Of a DNA stretch of 64,000 nucleotides, positions 37,612 through 47,725 are shown in pieces. Position 1 is the first letter of the stretch. Each line of letters starts with the position of its first letter. A program made the position numbers and the translations under genes. The notes below the pieces were generated by a model that did not search any database, was not told where the DNA came from, and worked only from the letters and a program-made list of their open reading frames with translations. Source of the stretch: Ceratodon purpureus (Eukaryota > Streptophyta > Bryopsida > Pseudoditrichales > Ditrichaceae); the NCBI GenBank assembly GCA_014871385.1, contig CM026424.1, positions 12,123,115 through 12,187,114 of the forward strand. The letters are read 5' to 3'.

Positions 37612-40600
37612 ATGGCGCAATCTAGTAAGATGATCTTTCGTTTAGCGGGAGAGCTCTCTCATTTGAAATATTCGTCATCTGATGCAGACATCGAGATCCC
37701 AGAGTTGGAACTCGTTCTGGCCTTTGGGCTGCAAGTGGGCACAGTCCACGTTAAGAGAATAGATTTGCAGGGCGCGGTGAGGGGGGACTATTGGCCGGAG
37801 GAGATAGAAGGCCAATCCCGATTCAATCTGCCAGTGCTTGATGGTGCCTCGTTCATTGTGTTTGGTGAGAAAGATCCAGGTCCTTCTCGGCCTCTGAGTG
37901 CTGCTGGAATAGTGGCAAGGACGCCGACGCCACTAATTGAGCTAGACGACACATCTGTGGACACGACTAGCACAAGGAGCCAGATGTCGTCCCCAACCAG
38001 AGTGTTACCAGGTACATCTACGGTTGCGCAAGCTCCTAACAGGCTGGAAGACTATCCAATCGAACGTATTGACGATACACCAACTCCTGGTGGCCATTCT
38101 TCTCGAGTTACGTTATTAGCTCCAGCTGATGACGGATTTGCACCATTGACTGGACATAGGATCGAATCACCACTGATTAATGTAGTGGGACAAACATTTC
38201 ACGATGCTGCCTGTGCCCCGACACCCACTATTGACAGCTTTGAGGGCATCGTCATGGAGGACATATCGTACCCAAGCATGCCAAGACCGAATGCGCCAAA
38301 CGAGGTGGAGGAAGTCGCTCAAATCCCAGGTAGTCGATCTATTCTACCCCTTTTAATGGGTTTGGCAAACCGTGGATGTACAGGGGAATTAGCATTCTTG
38401 CCGTTTGCTGATTTTCAAAGGACCAAATGCAACTATCTTCCAATGGATTATGATGGGAATTGTATATTTGAACTCCCACCAGTGATAGACGATGATACAA
38501 TCTCTACAGATATATCTTTTGATGGTCATCCTTGGGTTAAGTCCAATAGTTACAAGTCAAACCTCATAGAAGATGCAGGCCTCCGAGTCCGGAAATCGTT
38601 CTGTAGTGGTTCATTCATATGCAGAAGTCCAGAGTGCGGCCATCTTACTCTTCATGGGATACCAAACACGCTTTATTGGGAAGGCCGGTGCCAGGCCAAG
38701 CCTAAAGCCGGAAACTTTCCAATCGATGGTGACTGGAGGTGCTCGTTTTGCCGGTGGACTCCTACCTGTGTCTCGCAGTGTTCAAGTATTCTTTGGGTAG
38801 TTCACCACGAATCTGACCTCTATACTCGAGCGGTCGTGCATACTGGCAAGCATTCCCATCCATCACCGCCTGGAAGAAGTCGAGAAGCATATGCCAACAT
38901 GACAGTCACCATTCAGAAGTACCTTGATCTGAATCCTTGGCTCATGGATGCTCCCGGCTGGGTCGGGTTCCGTTGCGCGCACAGAAACTTCCTGGATTTG
39001 ATTATGAACTCGACCACCGTTGAAGAACAACAGCTTTTGACAGAATCGCAGCTCAATGAGATTCTCGAAACTGCACCACCATACCACGACAAGGGACGGG
39101 TCAAATACGTCGTCACAAAATTCAGGTCAGACCAGGAGCGCTGTATTTTTGCCTTGAAGAAATTCTCTCGTTACAACTATATCCAAGATAGCCATTTTCC
39201 AGGACAGTCTCATAATGGCATTAAATTTGTGTTCAAGATGTCTACCGTGGGCATTGGAAGTGGTGTTGCCATTGTGAAAAGGATGCAATCTGGGGATCTT
39301 AAGGATTCCTTCATCATGTTTGATCACATCAAACGTGTGAATATGTGGACAACAATGGCTGCGCACGTATATGACCACAACCTTGGGAGGCTACTGACAA
39401 TTGCAGTATGTGAGATGAAACTAGAAAACACTGAGAACCAGGTTAAGTTTTGGGAGCTACTGATAGAGACGGTAGTTCATAGTGGTCAGCCTCGTCCAAG
39501 GTTCAGAGGGTTTATGGCTGATGCCGCTCCTGCAAATTATAACGCAGTCAGAAAGGTCTTTGGACACTCAGAGGGATTAGATGGCAACGTTGGGGACGAG
39601 GAACCAGTTCTTAATCCGAATGACCCAATCCTGCGAACCTGCTATTTCCATTTTGTTCAAAGTATTCGTGATCATACAAACAAGTGGGTTCATGAGAAGT
39701 ACCGCACCCACCATGTAGAACTTTGCAAAAGATGGGCCGCAGCTCCAACGAACGAGGAATTCCGCGAAATCGCGTTTGAATTGGAGGATTTTTGGACTAA
39801 CTCAGGCGCTGTGCACAAGGACAACCTCAGGAACATGATGGCCTGGATGACATGGTGGATGGCCAGGCGCACTCTCTTTGCATATCACCACCTCAATGAA
39901 CTCGAGCTTGACCTTGAGCGAGAAGCATTGGTACCTAACACAAATCTTTGCGAAGCAGTCCATAGTTCCATGTGGGCAACATCGGCAAGCGGATTCAAAG
40001 TAAAAATGGATTTGTATACCGTCTGCGCAGAGGACATGACGAGATCATTACTACAACAACAGTTTTGTTTGGCCGCATCAAAGGGACTCTTGCGAGGTAC
40101 TGGCCCATCAAAGGCCGAGTTAATGTGGCGCAATGCAGCTAGGTCTCATAAACCAGAGCGTTTCGCCATGGTCGTTAAGGCAGCTGTTGAAGGAACTCCG
40201 TTTCACTCACGTGGTTTAGGATTAGAGGGGGATTTGGACCGTACCCAGAATGTGAGATGCCAGTCGCGCCCAGGAAGGCGAAAAATGGCACGATCACATA
40301 GACCGGATAAAGATAGCAGAAGCATTAGACCCCCTCTCAGGCATCAGCCTCAAGGATTTCGGAACTTGGAAGATCAGGGGAGGAGGAATACAGGATTCGA
40401 TGGAGTCGAGTCGAATCATAATACTGGTCAGGTCACCCAGGCCGAATTCTCGTTTGCGACTCCATCAGCGCCACAAACATTTCAAAGGAATCTTTTCGAC
40501 TCGCCTCAAGCGCACAGGAGTCATCTGCGGCGGGATTCACATCAGCATCTAAGAGAGAACGTCATCGCCACTGAGATGGCGCCAGCGCCAACTAACCACC

Positions 40601-41997
40601 CGAATTCATATCGGCCAACCCGTGCATTCGAGTCGTTTCAAGAAGAGGTCATGGCGCCGGCGCCAACACGGGTCCCAATGACCATGAATCACAACCTATC
40701 CCAACCATACCATTCGAGATTTCCTACGTCTCCAACTCACTACATGTCTACTAACAATGAACGATCGCTTGAGGAGACCTCTCACACTCGAAGTGATGAT
40801 GACTATGGACAGTCAGAGTCCTTTCGATTTCCAGAATCGATCCCACTTCGGGCTACGGAGCAATATCGAGCCCAAGCCAGTGATTATTCATTCAATATTC
40901 CTGGTACAAGACTCAGCAGTCCATCCACTCCATACCAAAGCCAAGCTCGTGGACCTACATCTGGTTATCAGGGCAGCCCTGATGTTTTCAATGGATTTCA
41001 CAACATTACACCCCCTCCGAGGGTTCCAATTGACGACACCTGGTCACCGCTCCCCTCATCACATCAAACTGTATATCCTAATCCAAGACATGGCGTGCAC
41101 GACTCACCAGCTTTCCAGTTTGGTCAACTTGTTCTCGAGAAAGAGACAGATCACAAGGACTGGGCTATTCGGAGATGCCTACCGAATGAAAATCCCAGAT
41201 GTTCAGCGGTGATTTATCGCAATGGACAATGGGAGAGTTGTGCGCGCAATATAAAGCCTCGGCCAGAAGCTAGCCATGCAGGTCCTAGTTTTTACGGAAC
41301 TATGGAGCAGCGATATAAAAAAAGTTTTCAGATTTATTGGTTTTGTGGGGCCACTGTGCGAGGGTGTGTGGCGACTGATCATGTCCAGCTGCTTCGAGGC
41401 GGTAAGCCCCCAGCACTGCCCTCAATTTGGCCAGTTGAGATAGGAACAAAGTTATCAACGGAAGAAGCTGCTAAGCTTGGGAGCGGGGGTTTTACCCTAG
41501 TCGAGACAGACGTACCCCAGAGTGGTAGATCTCATCCATATCAGGCTGGCGTGAGTAATCCAGTTCAGAATTTCCTTCTCGACCCTTTGAAGAGACCTCC
41601 ACGGCGCGGTGGCAAAAGGGTGAACAGACGGACCTTGACCGATGCAGGCGAGTCTCGAAGGAAGGAGGGTCTAATGATGACTGCCCAAGTCCGCCTCCTG
41701 GATGAGGAACCTGCGTCAGGTTCTTACCGATTCGGCTTGAACACCATATCCCGAACAACAAACAAACCCGTTAGCTATATAGTCACAATCAGTGACACAC
41801 CTGGGTGCAATTGCCCATTTTTTGTCAGCAGTGTGGCTGATAGCAAAAATGGTCAATACTTTCTGACGTGTAAACATATGTACCATGTTTACAATGTTGT
41901 AGTCGGACTACCACTGCATGATGAGAGGCCTCATCAAGCCACTTTGAGTTGGGTGGAGGTTGACGATATAATGAGAACTTGGAGGAACTCGCGATAG
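37612..41997 (+). CDS. MULE-type DDE transposase with SWIM zinc finger
   Basis: Intronless, 1,461 aa from the first ATG at 37,612. A Pro/Thr/Ser-rich N-terminus is followed by a Cys/His domain (C377xxC380 ... HTGKHSH at 410-416), like the WRKY/GCM or FLYWCH fingers of Mutator-family transposases. The catalytic core shows Asp571 (MFDHIKRVN), Asp637 (FMADAAPAN), the C677xxH680 signature of MULEs (TCYFHFVQS) and Glu781 (NTNLCEAVHSS). A disordered 600-residue linker, rich in Pro, Ser, Arg and Gln, contains two in-frame palindrome copies. Near the C-terminus is a SWIM finger, CNC at 1399-1401 and CKH at 1420-1422. Family knowledge: such enzymes cut and paste elements with long inverted termini and 9-bp duplications. 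The frame is uninterrupted and the triad is present, so it may be active. Terminal repeats were not found within the window. Confidence 0.87.
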   Translation: MAQSSKMIFRLAGELSHLKYSSSDADIEIPELELVLAFGLQVGTVHVKRIDLQGAVRGDYWPEEIEGQSRFNLPVLDGASFIVFGEKDPGPSRPLSAAGIVARTPTPLIELDDTSVDTTSTRSQMSSPTRVLPGTSTVAQAPNRLEDYPIERIDDTPTPGGHSSRVTLLAPADDGFAPLTGHRIESPLINVVGQTFHDAACAPTPTIDSFEGIVMEDISYPSMPRPNAPNEVEEVAQIPGSRSILPLLMGLANRGCTGELAFLPFADFQRTKCNYLPMDYDGNCIFELPPVIDDDTISTDISFDGHPWVKSNSYKSNLIEDAGLRVRKSFCSGSFICRSPECGHLTLHGIPNTLYWEGRCQAKPKAGNFPIDGDWRCSFCRWTPTCVSQCSSILWVVHHESDLYTRAVVHTGKHSHPSPPGRSREAYANMTVTIQKYLDLNPWLMDAPGWVGFRCAHRNFLDLIMNSTTVEEQQLLTESQLNEILETAPPYHDKGRVKYVVTKFRSDQERCIFALKKFSRYNYIQDSHFPGQSHNGIKFVFKMSTVGIGSGVAIVKRMQSGDLKDSFIMFDHIKRVNMWTTMAAHVYDHNLGRLLTIAVCEMKLENTENQVKFWELLIETVVHSGQPRPRFRGFMADAAPANYNAVRKVFGHSEGLDGNVGDEEPVLNPNDPILRTCYFHFVQSIRDHTNKWVHEKYRTHHVELCKRWAAAPTNEEFREIAFELEDFWTNSGAVHKDNLRNMMAWMTWWMARRTLFAYHHLNELELDLEREALVPNTNLCEAVHSSMWATSASGFKVKMDLYTVCAEDMTRSLLQQQFCLAASKGLLRGTGPSKAELMWRNAARSHKPERFAMVVKAAVEGTPFHSRGLGLEGDLDRTQNVRCQSRPGRRKMARSHRPDKDSRSIRPPLRHQPQGFRNLEDQGRRNTGFDGVESNHNTGQVTQAEFSFATPSAPQTFQRNLFDSPQAHRSHLRRDSHQHLRENVIATEMAPAPTNHPNSYRPTRAFESFQEEVMAPAPTRVPMTMNHNLSQPYHSRFPTSPTHYMSTNNERSLEETSHTRSDDDYGQSESFRFPESIPLRATEQYRAQASDYSFNIPGTRLSSPSTPYQSQARGPTSGYQGSPDVFNGFHNITPPPRVPIDDTWSPLPSSHQTVYPNPRHGVHDSPAFQFGQLVLEKETDHKDWAIRRCLPNENPRCSAVIYRNGQWESCARNIKPRPEASHAGPSFYGTMEQRYKKSFQIYWFCGATVRGCVATDHVQLLRGGKPPALPSIWPVEIGTKLSTEEAAKLGSGGFTLVETDVPQSGRSHPYQAGVSNPVQNFLLDPLKRPPRRGGKRVNRRTLTDAGESRRKEGLMMTAQVRLLDEEPASGSYRFGLNTISRTTNKPVSYIVTISDTPGCNCPFFVSSVADSKNGQYFLTCKHMYHVYNVVVGLPLHDERPHQATLSWVEVDDIMRTWRNSR
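40577..40665. repeat. Two perfect palindromes within the transposase frame
   Basis: Copies at 40,577-40,590 and 40,652-40,665 are in the same frame, and each encodes Met-Ala-Pro-Ala-Pro (residues 989-993 and 1014-1018), 75 bases apart, in the disordered linker. Another altered copy at 37,919 encodes Thr-Pro-Thr-Pro. Confidence 0.9.
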
Positions 41998-43076
41998 AAT
42001 ACATGTCCATCCATGTACATCTTCAGAACTTAGTTATGGCGCGGGCGCCAACTGAGGATCAGAATGACTATCACCCCAATCTAATTTTATTTGAAATGAA
42101 AATGGTCGAATTTATAGTTCATATATATTATGTTTTATCCTATCTAAATTGTCATATCCTTTTCATATATATCTCATGATGATCATAAACAATATCTGGA
42201 TATTATTCTGTCCTTTACTCAGTACCTCAAGACTGTGAGCAAAGACTCGGAAAGGAACAATCTATTCCTAGTATTGGGAAATCCTAGTACATATAGCAAA
42301 TGACTGTGTACAATCACACGGGTGGCACGATTCTATTGCTAATATTGTGAATTCTTAATACAAACTGTAAACTCCAAGGACCAAATGCAAATGAGGAACT
42401 AGTATTATAATGAAATTGGGCTTGATAAATGACAGACTGTGTTCACGAGAGGAAATGCATCCTTTTGAAATTGCGACAAGACAATATTGCAAATTACGAC
42501 ATATTTTAATTCACGACTTAATCATACGAATCAATTTCCTCCAAAGTGTGACGAAGTAGCCAGGTACAAATAAAACATAAATGAAATTCGATATACTCAA
42601 TTTTAAACAAGAATGGCGCCAGCGCCATTATTCATCGACATGAACGAAACGGCATTGTTATTTATCGTTTGGTGAATAATATCGTTGCTGGTTATCGTTG
42701 CTGGGATTCATTACGCAGCAGTCCCTCATGAGGATCTCGCGATTATTTACAGTCAGAGAAGATACCATGTACCTGACTATGTCCGTATGAGCTATAATGG
42801 GTTTAACTACTTGGAGCTTGCGATTGGCGCCGGCGCCGCTTCCCCAATCTGCATTGAGTTAGGCTTCATGGGTTTTTGAATTTATGCACTGACATCGACA
42901 AACGGCTTCTTTAACACAACGATGCATATATAAGCAATGTGTTATGCATTCTGAACTCAGAACTACTAAACTCCTTGCTGTTTGCGTACGACACTGTGTG
43001 GAGCTTTCTTATTTGAGTACTCATTCATTTTGAGTGATACCTAGCGAGAATTCAGGTTCCTTCTTTGCGTTTTGCC
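41998..43076. other. Spacer with three palindromes
   Basis: No convincing gene. Palindromes lie at 42,037 (40 bases after the transposase stop), 42,614 and 42,825. A short open frame around 42,685-42,879 lacks an ATG at its start and spans a palindrome, so I do not call it. Confidence 0.6.
42927..42933 (+). promoter_or_regulatory. TATA box of the RING-like gene
   Basis: TATATAA 150 bases before the ATG at 43,077. A near-perfect palindrome lies about 90 bases upstream of it (42,825-42,838), a position typical of an activator or repressor site. Confidence 0.6.
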
Positions 43077-44171
43077 ATGTCTAGTGGAGCTCGTCTGAAC
43101 GTTAGTCCTTGTCCGCGCCCGTCTAGAGTCTCGGCAATTCTGGCACATAAATGCCGCCTAGCGAATGAAGCGAGCAATAGCCTTAGCCTCGGAGAAGTAC
43201 GGGAGAGAATGTTGAGGGAGGAGTTCAAATTAGAAAGTCCATCCCTTCCAGAGGAAGGAAAAGGTTGTAGTGAGGTAGCCGAGCTTGAGGAAATTCTCCG
43301 TGATGTACATAGCCGGTATGAGCTATGTGCTAATTCTGTAAAGGACGCTATCACGCAAGCGGAGAGTATCGATGCAACCACGATCGATCCGGAGATTCGG
43401 AGTGAGACTAGAGCAAATTTGATTGACCTCCGAGAGAAGATGTTTCAGCTCAGACAGGATCGCTCTCGCGCTGAGACTAATTTGCGCAACCACCCTAGCT
43501 TCAATGAGTTCAACTCACTACTTGCACTCCTGCTAGAGGCTGAGCGCGAGTCAGCGTACCTTCGAGAGGTCCTAGACGAGCTCCAGGCGGAGAACGACTT
43601 GGTGCTGGAGACACTCAATAGCTACGCTCAGCATACTCACCTCAAGCTGTCACGGCGGATACACCATCCGAGAGTACCTGCAGCGGATGATGGTCGGAGA
43701 TGCGAAATGTGCGACCACGGCTTTCCTGCCAATGAAGTGCAGATCTCCCCCTGTGGTCATTTTTATCATTTATTTTGTCTGGCAATAAGAGTCGCAATAT
43801 ACCCAGATTGCTCTCGACAGTCCTGCAGAGAGCCTTTCCCACCTTGCTGGCTGCGTAACTTCGGATTTCCTTCATTTGTTGAGTCGGAATCGAGCACAGA
43901 TGGTTCAAGTGATACATCTTCGTCAGGTCGCTCCAGCAATGGTGCGAATCGTTGTTTATTAAAATCATTCATATAGTTTTCTTACTGTAAATTCTAATGT
44001 CTCCGTTCTGTTCGTGGTTTAACTTCTTCGGTTGTATCAACAGACAATGACAGTCCAAGCAGCAACTATACTCTCACAGCGACTCAAGAAGAGAGTCAGG
44101 ATGGGGATGCAACCGAGAATGCAGATTCTCCCCCGACCTCCCTGACAAAGCGCCGCAGAGTTCATCCCTGA
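43077..44171 (+). CDS. Coiled-coil RING-like protein, two exons
   Basis: Exon 1 43077-43941, intron with GTGCGA donor and TTGTATCAACAG acceptor, exon 2 44044-44171; 330 aa. Residues about 65-190 are Glu/Leu/Arg-rich and probably coiled coil. A C3H2C3-like finger follows: C209xxC212, C226xH228xxH231xxC234, C245 and C250. The last pair is spaced by four residues instead of the usual two, so the fold is RING-like rather than textbook. A Ser-rich acidic segment and a C-terminal basic KRRRVHP, a likely nuclear signal, follow. RING proteins usually act as E3 ubiquitin ligases; here the target is unknown. The model is supported by TATA, splice phase and domain. Confidence 0.75.
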
Positions 44172-45770
44172 ACTTCCACGATTAGTCCAGTTGAATTAAG
44201 CAGAGTATGCGTAGTGTGGATGCTCACTGGTTATCAGAAATATAGTTCAGATTTTAAATAGCAAAACCAATTTTGTCAGGTAATGATTACTCCTTGGAAC
44301 ATTATCTTGACATGCTTCGACCTAGCATGTAATTTTTGTACCGGTTTTATGAAATCGAATTTGTATACAGATGCATTAGTTAGCTAAGAAAATTTGTAAG
44401 CGAAGTCTAATTATTGATCAAGCTTATTTCGTTTTCCATATCCAAATGCATGTATTTTTATATGCAGTCGAGTAGCGCTGGCGCCAAATGGTAATTCTAC
44501 TTCAATATGGAACTCAATTACCATTTACTTGTCTCTGGAGAGAATATGACTCAACATTCGGGTATTGTACTTACAGAAACCTCGAACGTTTCAATCAGAA
44601 GGTCACCCCAAGATGTACTCATCAACTAGTATAATGAAGATTATCAAACTTGAAATATTGTCCTATCCTAAGCACGCCTGCAATCAAATTCTGTGAAACA
44701 ATAAGAAGTCGAACATCAAATTTAAATTTCAATACGACTTTGAAACTGAGTCCTCTGACACTTTGTTTGACATTTTCCGATCCAGCCCGTCCATGACGGT
44801 TCTCAAATATATGTAGCAAAAGCATTCTTTGATTTAGAATATCTGCGACCACGCCATGTACTATCTGTATCACCAAGTGCCTCATGAATCACATAGGCGG
44901 TCAAGTTGCGCTGGCGCCAAATGGTTCTTCCACTTTAAATCTACATTAAGAAATCTATGTCCTTAGGCACAATTCAGCTCATCATTCGGGTGTTGTTTTT
45001 TAAAGCCATGTTGAATAGGTTGGTCTGGTGTATTCGCTGAGTCTGTTATCTGCCCCATTCGCCTGCCTCGCATACCGCTGGCCTATGATTTTTCTTAGAA
45101 TCTATTTAATTAAAGATTTTAATTTCTGAAAAGAAGGCTAACACAGCACAATCATAAACGACCTTCAGAACTGGACCCAACACAGCATTCCTCTTTTTTT
45201 CTTTTTCAACACGTCATTGAAAACCAGACCAAACTGCCAAGTGCTCAAATACCCCTGAAAATAAAATTGAGATGAACTAATTCTTGATGGAATCTATCCC
45301 CCCAAAAAGAGCCCCAAAAATGCAAGAATATAGTCATTATTCCATTCGTTTGCTTTAATTTGTCCTAGTATATACGTTATTTCAGTGCTCTCCGGGGTCC
45401 AAGTTTTGATTAACATTTACTTGCTATTACAAAGTAAAGATGATGATCTCGGGAGACATTATCTTTCGGAATGATTCTTTGTTCTAAGATATCTAGAATT
45501 TTGCATGTGCTACACCTAATCTCTGCGAGTTAGAAACCAGTGCAGCGATTCCTGACATGCACAAGAATCGATCACATATCTGTTAAGATATTCATGCAGT
45601 TCGCTGACAGAGCCGACTTGCAGTGGTTGCACATGAGAAACCGACAAAGGCAGCACCAACACAGTGACTCTCCAGCTGGCTGTATCGCTCATGTTGCCCT
45701 TAAACGTTGGTTATAGACTGTCCGCTCTAATTATCGGCCGCAGTTGTTAGAATTTTTTGACATTGCGAGA
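44172..45770. other. Spacer with duplicated palindrome-bearing segment
   Basis: No gene seen. Two altered palindromes (44,473 and 44,906) sit in similar surroundings: gcgctggcgccaaatggt is identical in both, and partial similarity continues for about 100 bases, to ctcatcattcgggt-like sequence. This indicates a local duplication about 430 bases apart. Confidence 0.6.
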
Positions 45771-46292
45771 ATGTCGCAGAAGTCGTCTTCAGGTCATTGC
45801 AGTAAAATAGGTAGTGAACAGCTGAAGGATCATGGGTTGAAAAGCAACGTCAGTTCGAGCGAAGAAGAACGTAGGTACCACCGAGTGAGCAACGGCGTGT
45901 GGCAGACACTAAAGCGGTCGTTGGTTATTGAGGAGGTAGAGGCGGAGAGGCAGTCCTTCATGAATACCAAAGATGAGGTCTTCCACACTCCGCCACAAAG
46001 TCCTCGTGAATTGACCCCTAACGAAGACCCAAGAATCCACGATCCTCTGCTGACTGAGAGCAAGGTCTCGGATCGGTTGTACACACCATCCCGCGCGCAG
46101 CTCATGCTTACCTTGCACGACACAATAGTAAGAGATCTAACACGTCCCGAGGCAAGTCGACTACCTGCTCCGGCGTTGGAGGCATCCAGAGTAGAAGGCC
46201 GGCGTAAACAGGTCATGTCGTATTTTCCCGCTGGCGATGGAACCCCGGGACGAACTGTTAGATATGCGTATCCTAGGGAAGAGGACAAATAG
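45771..46292 (+). CDS. Unknown protein with TP/SP motifs, 173 aa
   Basis: Single open frame from the ATG at 45,771. It is hydrophilic, rich in Ser, Glu and Arg, with several Thr-Pro and Ser-Pro sites (FHTPPQSPRELTPNEDP and RLYTPSRAQ). The TPPQS element resembles phosphodegrons and CDK sites, but that is only a motif resemblance. A central helix-prone segment (LMLTLHDTIVRDLTRPE) and a basic region (VEGRRKQVMSYF) follow. I recognise no family. Its place between the RING-like gene and an F-box-like gene suggests it belongs to the same cargo set. An upstream in-frame non-ATG extension exists but is not used here. Confidence 0.5.
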   Translation: MSQKSSSGHCSKIGSEQLKDHGLKSNVSSSEEERRYHRVSNGVWQTLKRSLVIEEVEAERQSFMNTKDEVFHTPPQSPRELTPNEDPRIHDPLLTESKVSDRLYTPSRAQLMLTLHDTIVRDLTRPEASRLPAPALEASRVEGRRKQVMSYFPAGDGTPGRTVRYAYPREEDK

Positions 46293-47099
46293 CGGATAGA
46301 CATTATAAAGATGAATACAAGAGCGGTTACCCACAGGGTCGGGATGTTTCTATTGTATCTCTGTGATGTTATGGTCGCAATAAAGATTATTAAACAATAC
46401 TTCATTTTGGACACTAGGTTGTACTCATTCAGGTTCGCGAATAGTGCATGCACTGTCGACTCTTCCTCGCATACCACAGAGCTACTCGCGATGGCAACCC
46501 TTTCGGTTGGAGTGCTTTCCGTAATAGAACACAAAACACGATTTTCATTCATTGTGAAGAACCTCAGTAGACTGCTCTACCGTGACGACATTAGACGCCC
46601 CGCTTCTGGATACGAAATCTGAAACCACCTAAATCGTCATCCTGCAACAAAATGCTATAATTTTATAATATGTTACAACACTTTATTTATATAATATTTT
46701 CAGCCGCTGAGGTCCAAATCTGAGCCGACCTAAATGTAAAAATCCAGGAAGATAAACATGGATGTCCATGAATTCCATTTAATAATCTAGTTATCGAACG
46801 ATCGGCAACGTCCACAAGACTATTAATGTATGCGATCAATGACATGCAGTTCAGCCGTCAACACAAGATCAATGCTTGCCAGTATCACAGAATTCGGTTG
46901 AGCCATTTGAAAACAATCTGGTAAGCTAATTTATTCTGCACCGCAAACGGTTAAGTCATCAAAACAGTACAGACTGCGGAGCTGAAGATGACACTATAAA
47001 GAATGGCAGAATTACTCCTCAGAATGGAGATAACCGTCTTCAGTTGTCATTATCAAGTGTTGTTTTAGTTTCGAATAGTTTAGGCTGAGTATAGACGCC
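46293..47099. other. Spacer, no gene seen
   Basis: A 46,311-46,622 open frame lacks family resemblance and is probably chance. The right end is the promoter of the next gene, with TATAAA at 46,995-47,000. Confidence 0.5.
46995..47000 (+). promoter_or_regulatory. TATA box of the first F-box-like gene
   Basis: ACTATAAAG about 105 bases before the ATG at 47,100. Confidence 0.55.
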
Positions 47100-47725
47100 A
47101 TGACATTCATAGATGGGATTCCTGAGGAGGTCGTTGTGAAAGTCCTTCTTCCGAAGCTCAGAGTTCCTCTCAATCGTCGGAGGGAATGTGACTGTGGGAC
47201 AGTGATTGTGAGAGAGAGTCTGAACAGAATAAGACGAATTTGGGCATCCTCTGCCCAGTGGAAATCAATCATCGAATCCACCGCAGAGTGGGCTGCTTGG
47301 CGGCTGGCCCGGTGGGAAGCAGAGCAATTCCAAGTCGAGTCCACTGAAAATGGTGCGTTTAATTTCATAAGGCGCAAGTCAATTCTATGTTGTATCCACA
47401 GATTACAATAACTGATTTTGTGCCTGTATGATTGTGAACAGAATACACGCTAATTGATATCGATCCCAGTCACCCTCTGTTTGGGAAATCGGACGTCGTC
47501 GAGAATTTCATTATGAATTTGAACGCTTTCGTGAAATCGAAAGCAGTATGGGTTTATTGCAGAAGACATCCTCCTCTTTCAGCTAGAGAGTTGCACGCTC
47601 CTCTGCAGGAACTTTCTATGCCAGAGCTTGTTAGGCTCCGAAATGTCCTGACAAAATCCATCTTTGGGTACAACAAGATTTCGTCGGGCCAAATATGGGT
47701 AACCCCATTAGATCGGTTAGACTAA
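47100..47725 (+). CDS. F-box-like small protein, paralogue 1 (two exons)
   Basis: Exon 1 47100-47352 (donor AATG|GTGCGT) and exon 2 47442-47725 (acceptor TTGTGAACAG) give 178 aa. The N-terminus, FIDGIPEEVVVKVLLPKL, followed by basic residues and an SSAQWKSIIES stretch, resembles an F-box. A conserved block AEWAAWRLAR ends exon 1. Exon 2 carries DPSHPLFGKSD, NAFVKSKAVWVYCRRHPPLS and a C-terminal WVTPLDRLD. The paralogue at 58,943 has exactly the same exon lengths (253 and 284), intron phase and block order, which strongly supports both as real genes. F-box assignment is tentative; no LRR or Kelch domain follows, so it could be a minimal adaptor that binds SKP1. Confidence 0.75.

Noticed and set aside
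42685..42879. Open frame of 64 codons across a palindrome
   Set aside because: No ATG at its start, overlaps the RING-like gene promoter region, and shows no family resemblance.
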